32,780 bases of DNA, from NCBI GenBank assembly GCA_031272415.1, contig JAISTU010000159.1:1-32780 (forward strand), written 5' to 3'. Each line of letters opens with the position of its first letter. Position 1 is the stretch's first letter. Origin of the DNA: Bacteroidales bacterium (GTDB lineage: Bacteria; Bacteroidota; Bacteroidia; Bacteroidales; WCHB1-69). The notes under the pieces were generated by a model. It had not been told where the DNA came from and did not search any database. It saw only the letters and a program-made list of their open reading frames with translations. Positions 8,926 to 17,285 of this stretch are shown piece after piece. Both the position numbers and the translations under genes were made by a program.

Positions 8926-10557
8926 TCAAAGATTTATAATTGTTTTACTTTTGGGATATTTTACTTTGTAACTCAACCTTACTTTTTGGGTTTTATTGGC
9001 AGGAATATTGAGTTTCCACGTTAAAATTCCCAAATCTTTATTCTCTTCTGCGGCAGTTTTTTCTAACAAAGTAACTTCAATTTCGCTGTCTCCGCTGATC
9101 GGGTATTGATCTTTGAGTATCAATGAAATACTATCTGATTTATTGTTGCGAACCGATATATCATAAGTAAAAGTTTGCTCTTTGTTGGACGCCAAAAATT
9201 TAACATCAGATTTATCGGTAATTTTTTCCCTTTTGATAACAATGGCGGGGTCTTTTCCCATGCTAACCGACAGCGTATCAGTGGTTTGCTCTGCTGTAAG
9301 TTGAGTTTTGCCGTTATAAATACCTTCCAAAATAATATTTGCCTCACCGTTGAGAATATTGTATTGCGAATAATTGGCAATTTCTGCCGTCAAATAAACC
9401 GACTTATCCAACTTTGGAACAGAATAATATTGATAAGACACCGGAATTTTCGCCTCTTTGAGCGTTACCGCATGTGCTTTATTGTTCGATGCAATATCAT
9501 AAGGAACTGAAATGTCATAACTTACATTTAATTGATTTTGAACAACTTCCGTATAATCTGCAACACCACTTTGTTTAGACATTGACGGCTGTGCTGTTTC
9601 TGCTGCTCTCGTTTCCATGGTAGCGGATTTTGCCGAAGAAACCATTACATTGCTTGCTGTATTGTTGGAATACACCGTAATTGGTCTTCCAAAATTGATA
9701 AGCCACGTTTTTAAAACAGGTATTCTATTGCTGACAGACGGATTTCCGCTTGATAATGAGAGTTTTACGGACTTCCAATCTATCCCTGTCTGCTGATAAA
9801 TTTGGGCTTTATATACCAAAACTGCCGGCTGCGAAATATTTTCCACTTTAAAATCGTAACAAGGCACCCAGTTCGCATTGGGAGCAATATAATGAATATC
9901 CAAATTAACTTTCGCCGCTGTGCTACTCATCAATTGCAACAACAAAGTGCCTTTGGATATTTTTTTATTGTCTTGTGAATTAAGACTGATTTTTGTGTTT
10001 AATGTGTTGAGTATCAATTGCTTTTTATTTTTTTGATTGGTCAAATTATCAATATTGTTTTGCAATTCCAATCTTTTTGTTCGGTAAAAGGTGAGCATTT
10101 TTTCAATTTCAGCCGTATTAAAACCCTGTTGAGAAGTGTATGTTTGGTTATTTTTATCCAAAAATTCCAAAGATTTTTTATCGGTAGTGATTTGATTTTC
10201 CAACTTTTGGATGTCAGATTTTATAATTTCGATGCTATCTTTTACTTTTTTTATTTCGGATGTTTCATCAATAGTCTCATATTCCGACAGATATGAACTT
10301 GTAAAATGAGCCGAAAGTACTGTTACAGAACTGGGGGCTGCCACTCGGATGGTGTTTTCATCCAAATTGTCTGCCACATTCCTTACCACCACTTCACTAA
10401 CACCCACAGGCAAAGTGAGCGATACAACTTGCGTCAATTCGGCACCACTAAAATACACCGCTGCCGACTGCACTTTGGCGGTCGTAAAAATAGGCTTTTG
10501 CGAATATGCCGCAAAATAAACTCCAAATATCAAAAAAAATAATGTCTTTAATTTCAT
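8926..10557 (-). CDS. DUF4139 / mucoidy-inhibitor MuiA-like exported protein
   Basis: A 543-residue protein with a clear signal peptide (residues 1-19, ending AAYSQ). The N-terminal segment with AAVYFSGAELTQ and LPVGVSEVVVRNV matches the DUF4140 module. A coiled-coil stretch rich in Lys, Glu, Asn and Gln follows at about residues 95-200, and the C-terminal half is a beta-rich DUF4139 domain ending in WKLNIPANKTQKVRLSY. This architecture is that of the family named after MuiA, linked to exopolysaccharide phenotypes; the molecular function is not known. It is the first gene of the run ahead of gpsA and recG, and divergent from the PKD gene. Location is probably periplasm or outer membrane. Confidence 0.8.
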   Translation of the reverse strand: MKLKTLFFLIFGVYFAAYSQKPIFTTAKVQSAAVYFSGAELTQVVSLTLPVGVSEVVVRNVADNLDENTIRVAAPSSVTVLSAHFTSSYLSEYETIDETSEIKKVKDSIEIIKSDIQKLENQITTDKKSLEFLDKNNQTYTSQQGFNTAEIEKMLTFYRTKRLELQNNIDNLTNQKNKKQLILNTLNTKISLNSQDNKKISKGTLLLQLMSSTAAKVNLDIHYIAPNANWVPCYDFKVENISQPAVLVYKAQIYQQTGIDWKSVKLSLSSGNPSVSNRIPVLKTWLINFGRPITVYSNNTASNVMVSSAKSATMETRAAETAQPSMSKQSGVADYTEVVQNQLNVSYDISVPYDIASNNKAHAVTLKEAKIPVSYQYYSVPKLDKSVYLTAEIANYSQYNILNGEANIILEGIYNGKTQLTAEQTTDTLSVSMGKDPAIVIKREKITDKSDVKFLASNKEQTFTYDISVRNNKSDSISLILKDQYPISGDSEIEVTLLEKTAAEENKDLGILTWKLNIPANKTQKVRLSYKVKYPKSKTIINL

Positions 10558-10911
10558 TTTTTATTAAAAATTATGTAAAATCAACAATAATAACGCAAAA
10601 AAAATCAAAATATTGTGTATCAATTTCTTTTTTTTTTGTATATAATTGATTTTCAATCTAATATATCTATCGAATAAAAAAAATCAAAAAAAAATCAATT
10701 TGCAGGCAACGAAAGGGCATTTTTTTTATCACATAAATATAAGACGTCTTTTTATGAAAGTTGAAATTTGAAAGTTGAAAGTTTTTTATCTTTTAGAGAC
10801 AACTTTTTTGCAAAAAACAGCGTCTTATAGAAAAGTAATTTTTTTATATAATTCAAAAAAAGATGTAACTTTGTAAAATAAAGAACACATTTCAAAAAAA
10901 AGTTGAATATT
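10558..10911. other. Divergent intergenic region with inverted repeats
   Basis: This 354-base AT-rich gap separates the divergent DUF4139 and PKD genes. It holds a 9-bp inverted repeat, TATAAGACG (10738-10746) and CGTCTTATA (10821-10829), a perfect 14-bp palindrome TTTTTTGCAAAAAA (10804-10817), three tandem TTGAAA-type units near 10760-10780, and the plus-strand promoter described separately. No open frame of note and no clear minus-strand promoter were found. Confidence 0.6.
10850..10873 (+). promoter_or_regulatory. Predicted promoter of the PKD surface-protein gene
   Basis: TAACTTTG (10866-10873) matches the Bacteroidota -7 box TAnnTTTG, 38 bases before the ATG. It is preceded by TTCAAAAAAAGATG, which resembles the A-tract ahead of the -7 boxes at 25663 (+), 22995 (-) and 19838 (-). 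Confidence 0.6.
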
Positions 10912-13900
10912 ATGCGGTTTAACAGTTGGATTTATCGGATTTTGGGGATTTTGATACTCATTTTGGCGACAGTTGCGGGGAAAGGGCAAGTTGCTTCTTT
11001 CAATTTTTCGCAGCCCAATGGTGCTTGTGCACCTTCAATGGTGAACTTTACAAACACAAGTTCAGCCAATTATACGAGTATCAGTTGGAATTTTGGGGAT
11101 TTTTCAAGTCCAAGCAATGCACTCGATCCCTCACATCCTTACTCCAATCCGGGTGTGTATGTGGTTACGCTGACTATGACCTATCCTAACGGCACGCGAA
11201 CTGCCATCGACACCGTCCGCGTTTATCAAAAGCCTGATTTTGACTTCTCCAAACTCAATGACAGTATTTGCTCCGGCAATAGTATCAGTTTTACGTCTTC
11301 GGTCATTTATCCGCCTTCTTTGTCGGAAGTGGCTTCTTATTTGTGGAATTTTGGCGATGGATTGTCGGATTCGATTTCCCCCGTTTCGCACATTTACGGC
11401 AAGGATACTATTGATAGACATTACACTGTTTCTCTGACAGTTACGGATATTCACGGCTGCTCTGATATTGTTACAAAAAATAATTATCTGACTTTGTGGG
11501 CGACGCCGAAAGTGGATTTTACGGCGGATAAAACGGCATTTTGTCAGCCCCCTATTCCAACGGTGGAAGCAGTGCATTTTACGAATTTAACAAGTGCCGT
11601 CAATGCTAATTCGTACCTTTGGAATTTTGGGGACGGCAGTGCGATTGATGCCACAAAAAATCCAACTCACACTTATTCTGCCCCCACGAATGCAAAATAT
11701 TCCGTCAAATTGGTCGCCACCTCCCCCAAGGGCTGCAAAGATAGTTTGACAAAGAGCAATTACATTGATTTTCACATATTTGAGTCAAGATTTGAAGTTT
11801 CTAATCGCTTCGGTTGCGACTCTTTGGTAACATTTGTAAGGGGCATGAATGGCAGCGGAACAACTTATTTTTGGGATTTTGGAGACGGCGACACCGCCAC
11901 AACTCGCTCCGAATCTTTGCCACATAGATACAAATATCCGGGTGATTATGTAATTACTGTCTATAGCACCTCATTAGAAGGCTGTCAAGATATTGATACT
12001 GTGCATATTAGGGTGTATGATGTTCCTGACGCCACTTTTTACGCCTCCGATACTGCATGGTGCGACCCTTTTCAACCCATAATATTAAAAAACACAACAA
12101 ATTACGGCTATTCTGATGATTTTGGATTAGGCTCTGTCGTTTGGCACATAGGATTGATTGCACCGAACGATACATTATTATTTGGAGATAGTCTAACATT
12201 TGCTTATGGAGATAAATTCTACGATGCATACACAATAAGTTTATCTGTTACTACCCCTTATGGGTGCGTTTTAGTTCCTAATTCTCATAGTGTAAGTATA
12301 TATTCATTTAAGATACAGGATGAAATGTATGAAGAAGTTGTTGTCCCCGATCATTGTCATCCTAACGGTTGGGCAGAATACGTTTTTCCCAACTTTTTAT
12401 CTACATCAAATTTCACCAAAGCAATTATATATTGGCAGTATCCGGACACCACTATTTTTGATACCGTTCCGCTAAATGGGAACGTAGAAAAAGATATAGA
12501 TGGGATATATACTTTAAAAAGAGAGTTGTTCTCAAACCTTACTTTTTCGTATCTTTATCCTGATACAGGAGTCTATGAAATGCGATTTCATCTTGAAAAT
12601 GAAGACGGTTGCGAAAAAGATTATATACATCCGGTGCCTATTGGCTTGCATCCTTTGGGTACTTTTGATTATGAATATACAGAAAATTGCTACAGCGTAG
12701 GGGGGATGTGGGTCACGGGGCGGGACTCCTTAATGATGGATAGCAGTTTGGCAGCGCCCGATAGTGTCAAAACCACAAGTTGGAAATGGCTTGAATTTAC
12801 AGACCAAGCCATTTCCAACAATAATCCTTGCTTTGTAAGACCTTTTGCAGTAGGTTATTATGGTGTAAAAATGATACCCTATCATAATTTATGTCCGGGG
12901 GATACAGTATGTATAGATTCTGTTGGTTATATTTGTCCGCCAATTGCTGCACTCACATATCCTCCTGCTTTTGACCCTCCTGGATCTATTTTTTGTGATA
13001 CCTCTAAATTTACTTTTGAGAGTCAATCTGTGCAAGCCACGCGTGAGTGGTGGTGGTATGGCGACACATCTTTTTGGTACGGCGGTAGCAATTCAGGCTG
13101 GATACACCCCGATAGCAATCCTACATTTGATTATATGCCACATGCTTTGAATTATTTGTATGAATCTGAAGGATTTGTAATTACCAATTTAATAGCCGTC
13201 AATGATGATACCAATAGAAACAGCCCTACTTATAATCCTTGCGGTTATTGTGAAGATACCAATCGCGTTTCATTTGTTATTTCAATTGAGGACACCATAG
13301 TACATCCAACTACAGAGTCGCTATATTGCCAAAATGCAAGTGTTTTATTTTATGATTCAAGCAGATGCACAGATAAAATAATATATTGGGGAATATATGC
13401 TGATGGACTTACAAATACCGGTCCTTTTGATTCATGGAATAATGAATTTTCGACTGTCAATAAAGTTACGGCTGCAGGTGGCGTTATAAGTGGATATATA
13501 TGGGATGAAAGTTTTTGGGGGTGCAAAAGGTATCATCCTTTTTCCATTTATGTTTATCCTCAATCTACGCCGCGTTTTCGCTCCAGTTATGACAGCCTTA
13601 ATTACCATTATAGAACAGATACCATTTGTGCCAATAACCCTGATACGCTATATTTTATAGACAGTTCTTATACTGCTTATCCATTTGATACTCTTGATAT
13701 TATAAGTTACAGGTGGTGGGTTTTTGCCGATACATTAACGGTGATAGATACAATGTGTGGCAAAAATTTAACTTTGATAGATACTTTTGCGGGCATTCAC
13801 AATGTCAGATTAACGATTGTCAATGAGGCAGGGTGCGAATCTTACGTTGATGGTTCCAGTTATATCGTTTCTACAAAGGTATTTCCGTCCTTTGTGAGCG

Positions 13901-15831
13901 ATGCGGATGCACATTGTGAGGATAAGCCGGTCGGATTTGTCAGCACTTCTGAAATTTTTCCTGAACAAATGCGGGATTATGCCCAAATTTCATACACTTG
14001 GGATTTTGGGGACGGCTCACCGTGGGAAACTTACTACACCCCGAACGGCTGGACAAAACCGGATACCGTTTTTCATGCCTATTCTACTGCTTCTATGAAC
14101 AGCAAATACGCTGTTACTCTGACAGTTAACGTAACCGGCATCCCCTGCTCGGCAAGCGTTACAGATACGGTGAGAATCCACAAAGTGAAAGCCATTTTTT
14201 CGGACAATGGACATCAATATCCTTGCCCAAGCGATTTGGGCAGAAGTATCACATTTACAGACAGTTCCATTGGCAACATTACTTGGTGGCATTGGAATTT
14301 TGGCGATACTGTCAGCGGCACTTCCAACGATGTCTATGGCGACACGCAACGCACTGTAGTTCACACTTATACACGCTCCGGCAGTTACACTATCCACTTG
14401 GTAGTCAGGGACGACATCGGCTGCACAGACAGCATAACGGCAACAAATTACGTTTTTATTGACGGTCCGCAAGGCGATGTTGATTATGCACCACTTTCGG
14501 GCTGCTTGGATTTGTCGGTTACTTTTACGCCCAATATTTCGCTCTCAGACACCATTATTTTCAACCCCGATGGCGGTAATTTGTTTTCCCAAGCGGGCAG
14601 CAATCTCAATCAACCTTTCACTTTTACTTACACACAGCCGTATCCTTATGTTCCTTATTTTTATCTTATTCAATGGGTTAATAATCAAGGAGTTATGGAA
14701 AGATGTGTAGTTGAATGGCGAGGCAAAGACACCATTTATCCCATGCACTTGGATGTAGATTTTACAAGCGAAAGCCCCTATTGCTCTCACAATCCGGCAG
14801 AATTTGTGTCATATATTCAAACAACGCCGAATGTATATATTGATTCGCTGATTTGGGACTTTGGCAATGGAGACAAAGGCTCACAGCCCACAACGCAATA
14901 TGAAACGGAGGTCGACACACAAATTGTTGTCTGTTTAAAAGTATCTGCAAAACATTGTGATTCAACAATTTGCAAAGAAATAACGGTACTGCCTTTGCCC
15001 CCGATTGATTTCAAACCCGATTCGGCTGCATTCTGTCAGGGAGAAGAAGTGAAATTTTATATAGATAGTACAACAGATATTTCACATATTATCAAATATT
15101 TATGGACTTTCAAAGACGGATTTACAAGCACAAATTATCCTCTCAAACGTGCTTTTTCGCAGACAGGAATTTATCCCTTTGATGTCAAAATTGATTTTAA
15201 TATGAACAGAAATTGCTCAAAAATTTACCATGACACTTTTGATTTTTTGATATATGATGCTCCTGTGGCTGAATTTAGTGCCGATATTTGGGAAACTTTA
15301 CCTGAAAAAATGATACAATTCACTGATTTATCGACAAGTACAAGTCCTATTTTGCTGTGGCAATGGGATTTTGGAGACGGCGAAGAAGACTATCTGCAAA
15401 ATCCTACACATTCTTATTCTTCATCGGGCTATTTTACTGTAAATCTGTTAATTGAAGACCAAAATGGCTGTCAAGACACTGTTTCTCACAAAATTATCAT
15501 CAAAGAATTGTTTACTTTTCCCAATGTTTTCACTCCTGATGCGGGTGGGGGAAAGCAGTATTATTTTCGCCCCGTTGAAGAAAAAGGCACGTTTGAGGAG
15601 TTTACAATCATTGTCTATGACCGTTGGGGAGTAGAAATTTGGCGACAAAAGTGCCAATCACCTGATTGTCCGTCAAAAGAAGATACATTTTGGTGGGACG
15701 GCACTAACAAACAAGGCAAACATGTAGTCGATGGTGTTTATTTTTGGACGGTTTATGCTCTCCCCCAATCCAACTCCGATACCGTTATTCTCAACGGCTC
15801 TGTAACGGTTTTGAGTAGTCCAAACAATTGA
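10912..15831 (+). CDS. Giant PKD-repeat surface protein with type B type IX secretion sorting domain
   Basis: A 1639-residue cell-surface or secreted protein, probably adhesive or structural. A signal peptide covers about residues 1-27 (ending AGKGQ). PKD repeats are recognisable by WxFGDG-like motifs near residues 58, 143, 236, 319, 1028, 1129, 1314, 1397 and 1484. The last 105 or so residues, from TFPNVFTPD through VYDRWGVEIW and WDGTNKQGK to VTVL, are the gliding-associated C-terminal domain (CHU_C), the type B signal for type IX export. Residues of about 400-1000 lack clear PKD motifs and are rich in Trp, Tyr, Cys and DT pairs. The upstream TTG at 10903 is in frame, but the ATG at 10912 gives a better signal peptide. 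The ligand is unknown. The stop codon is part of an AATTGAAAATTGAGA repeat. Confidence 0.9.
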   Translation: MRFNSWIYRILGILILILATVAGKGQVASFNFSQPNGACAPSMVNFTNTSSANYTSISWNFGDFSSPSNALDPSHPYSNPGVYVVTLTMTYPNGTRTAIDTVRVYQKPDFDFSKLNDSICSGNSISFTSSVIYPPSLSEVASYLWNFGDGLSDSISPVSHIYGKDTIDRHYTVSLTVTDIHGCSDIVTKNNYLTLWATPKVDFTADKTAFCQPPIPTVEAVHFTNLTSAVNANSYLWNFGDGSAIDATKNPTHTYSAPTNAKYSVKLVATSPKGCKDSLTKSNYIDFHIFESRFEVSNRFGCDSLVTFVRGMNGSGTTYFWDFGDGDTATTRSESLPHRYKYPGDYVITVYSTSLEGCQDIDTVHIRVYDVPDATFYASDTAWCDPFQPIILKNTTNYGYSDDFGLGSVVWHIGLIAPNDTLLFGDSLTFAYGDKFYDAYTISLSVTTPYGCVLVPNSHSVSIYSFKIQDEMYEEVVVPDHCHPNGWAEYVFPNFLSTSNFTKAIIYWQYPDTTIFDTVPLNGNVEKDIDGIYTLKRELFSNLTFSYLYPDTGVYEMRFHLENEDGCEKDYIHPVPIGLHPLGTFDYEYTENCYSVGGMWVTGRDSLMMDSSLAAPDSVKTTSWKWLEFTDQAISNNNPCFVRPFAVGYYGVKMIPYHNLCPGDTVCIDSVGYICPPIAALTYPPAFDPPGSIFCDTSKFTFESQSVQATREWWWYGDTSFWYGGSNSGWIHPDSNPTFDYMPHALNYLYESEGFVITNLIAVNDDTNRNSPTYNPCGYCEDTNRVSFVISIEDTIVHPTTESLYCQNASVLFYDSSRCTDKIIYWGIYADGLTNTGPFDSWNNEFSTVNKVTAAGGVISGYIWDESFWGCKRYHPFSIYVYPQSTPRFRSSYDSLNYHYRTDTICANNPDTLYFIDSSYTAYPFDTLDIISYRWWVFADTLTVIDTMCGKNLTLIDTFAGIHNVRLTIVNEAGCESYVDGSSYIVSTKVFPSFVSDADAHCEDKPVGFVSTSEIFPEQMRDYAQISYTWDFGDGSPWETYYTPNGWTKPDTVFHAYSTASMNSKYAVTLTVNVTGIPCSASVTDTVRIHKVKAIFSDNGHQYPCPSDLGRSITFTDSSIGNITWWHWNFGDTVSGTSNDVYGDTQRTVVHTYTRSGSYTIHLVVRDDIGCTDSITATNYVFIDGPQGDVDYAPLSGCLDLSVTFTPNISLSDTIIFNPDGGNLFSQAGSNLNQPFTFTYTQPYPYVPYFYLIQWVNNQGVMERCVVEWRGKDTIYPMHLDVDFTSESPYCSHNPAEFVSYIQTTPNVYIDSLIWDFGNGDKGSQPTTQYETEVDTQIVVCLKVSAKHCDSTICKEITVLPLPPIDFKPDSAAFCQGEEVKFYIDSTTDISHIIKYLWTFKDGFTSTNYPLKRAFSQTGIYPFDVKIDFNMNRNCSKIYHDTFDFLIYDAPVAEFSADIWETLPEKMIQFTDLSTSTSPILLWQWDFGDGEEDYLQNPTHSYSSSGYFTVNLLIEDQNGCQDTVSHKIIIKELFTFPNVFTPDAGGGKQYYFRPVEEKGTFEEFTIIVYDRWGVEIWRQKCQSPDCPSKEDTFWWDGTNKQGKHVVDGVYFWTVYALPQSNSDTVILNGSVTVLSSPNN

Positions 15832-15853
15832 AAATTGAGATTTTTTTAGAGTA

Positions 15854-15875
15854 GAGACGTGGCACGCCGCGTCTC
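15854..15875. repeat. REP-like palindrome
   Basis: GAGACGTGGC, then AC, then GCCGCGTCTC form a 10-bp near-perfect palindrome with one T/G mismatch (a possible G-U pair in RNA). Two other copies with a perfect 9-bp stem lie inside the 98-bp direct repeats at 25220-25239 and 27858-27877. All three are preceded by GTAGA. Confidence 0.75.
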
Positions 15876-15905
15876 CATTGTAAAACACTGATAATTATAT
15901 ACTTT

Positions 15906-15970
15906 TTCTAATTTTAGAAAAATTTTCTCCCAAAATGCAAATAAATCTCCACTCTCCACTCTACTCTAAA
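15906..15970 (+). repeat. Dispersed (CTACACT)n element, copy 2 (diverged)
   Basis: TTCTAATTTTAGAA, then TTTTCTCCCAAAATGC, an A-rich stretch, and CTCCACT units followed by CTACTCT. The first 14 bases are themselves an inverted repeat and recur exactly at 25507-25520. The tail overlaps the stop codon (15966-15968) of the minus-strand UDP-sugar dehydrogenase gene. Confidence 0.7.
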
Positions 15971-17261
15971 GGCTCATATAATTAAGTTGATGTATTTTAT
16001 TTCTATAGGTACCTTTTACATCGAAAAGTACGGCTTTTTCTTTTGTAATTGATTGAAAATAAGACTCATCCAATGTAGCATATTGTTGATGATTGACTGC
16101 CACAATGACTGCCAAATAATCATTGCTCAACCGGTCGGTTAGTGGCAAATGATATTCATTTTCAAATTCTTCTTTATCTGCATAAGGGTCTGATATATTG
16201 ACTTTTACACCGTAATTTTGCAACTCATGCACAATATCCACCACTTTTGTATTACGAATATCTTTTACATTTTCTTTAAAAGTAGCACCCATAACAAGTA
16301 CTTTGGCATCTTTGATAGTTTCCCCCAGAGAAATAATCTTTTTGACCACCATTTTGGCAATATAAAATCCCATGCTGTCGTTAATGCTGCGACCGGATTC
16401 AATAATTTGCGGATAATGCCGATATTCTTTGGCTTTGAAAGTCAAATAATAAGGGTCTACACCAATGCAATGACCGCCCACCAAGCCGGGTTTAAAATTT
16501 AAAAAATTCCACTTTGTCGCAGCGGCTTCTAAAACCTCAAATGTATTGATACTCATTTTATTAAATATCATAGAAAGTTCGTTCATAAGTGCTATATTAA
16601 CATCTCGTTGTGTATTTTCAATAATTTTACTTGCTTCTGCAACTTTAATGGAAGAAGTTTTAAAAGTGCCTGCTTTGGCAACAATTTGGTATATTTTTGC
16701 AATTTCTTCCAAAGATTGCTCTGTGGAGGCAGAGACAATTTTTTTAACGGTAGCAAGTGTATGCTCTTTGTCGCCCGGATTGATTCTTTCGGGGCTAAAT
16801 CCTACAAAAAAATCTTTATTGAACTTTAAACCTGATGTTTTTTCGAGCAAAGGCACACAATCTTCTTCCGTACAGCCGGGATAAACTGTTGATTCATAGA
16901 TTACTATGTCTCCTTTTTTGAGTACTTTTCCTACTGTTTGGGTTGCATTGAGCAAAAGTGTCAAATCGGGCAACAAATGTGTATCAATTGGTGTCGGAAC
17001 GGCAATAATATGCACCCCCGCAGCAGATAAATCTTTTTCGTTATAGGTGAACAAAATATCACAATTTTGAAATTCTTCTTTTTCCAACTCACCGCTGGGA
17101 TCTATTGCTCTCTGCATCAATTCAATACGGTCTTTTTTGATGTCAAAACCTATCACTTTTATTTTTTTTGCAAAAGAAAGTGCTATCGGCAAGCCCACAT
17201 ATCCCAATCCAATTACAGAAAGAGATATTTGTTTGTTTATCAATTGATTATATGTATTCAT
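15966..17261 (-). CDS. UDP-N-acetylhexosamine 6-dehydrogenase, TviB/WbpO type
   Basis: A 431-residue nucleotide-sugar dehydrogenase that oxidises C6 of a UDP-sugar to a uronic acid with two NAD+, feeding capsule, O-antigen or exopolysaccharide synthesis. The Rossmann motif GLGYVG is at residues 18-23, the central segment has GFSPERINPGD and KIIENTQRDVNIALMNE, and the catalytic Cys265 lies in GGHCIGVDPYYL. The C-terminal UDP-binding domain starts near residue 310 with VLVMGATFKENVKDIRNTK. These features match the TviB/WbpO/VipA branch, whose substrates are UDP-GlcNAc or UDP-GalNAc, rather than UDP-glucose dehydrogenase. It follows the vWA-like gene by 24 bases on the same strand. No other polysaccharide gene is nearby, so the polymer it serves is unknown. 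Confidence 0.9.
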   Translation of the reverse strand: MNTYNQLINKQISLSVIGLGYVGLPIALSFAKKIKVIGFDIKKDRIELMQRAIDPSGELEKEEFQNCDILFTYNEKDLSAAGVHIIAVPTPIDTHLLPDLTLLLNATQTVGKVLKKGDIVIYESTVYPGCTEEDCVPLLEKTSGLKFNKDFFVGFSPERINPGDKEHTLATVKKIVSASTEQSLEEIAKIYQIVAKAGTFKTSSIKVAEASKIIENTQRDVNIALMNELSMIFNKMSINTFEVLEAAATKWNFLNFKPGLVGGHCIGVDPYYLTFKAKEYRHYPQIIESGRSINDSMGFYIAKMVVKKIISLGETIKDAKVLVMGATFKENVKDIRNTKVVDIVHELQNYGVKVNISDPYADKEEFENEYHLPLTDRLSNDYLAVIVAVNHQQYATLDESYFQSITKEKAVLFDVKGTYRNKIHQLNYMSL

Positions 17262-17285
17262 TTATAGTTTTACTTTAATTTTTTT

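Noticed and set aside
8897..8929. TTG start of gpsA overlapping the DUF4139 gene stop
   Set aside because: It would add an unusual Lys/Ile-rich tail ahead of the Rossmann motif; the ATG at 8896 is the better start.
14017..14472. Long minus-strand frames opposite the PKD gene (also 11131-11577)
   Set aside because: They are antisense to repeated PKD codons. The repetitive, GC-richer sequence leaves few stops; no signal or family was seen.
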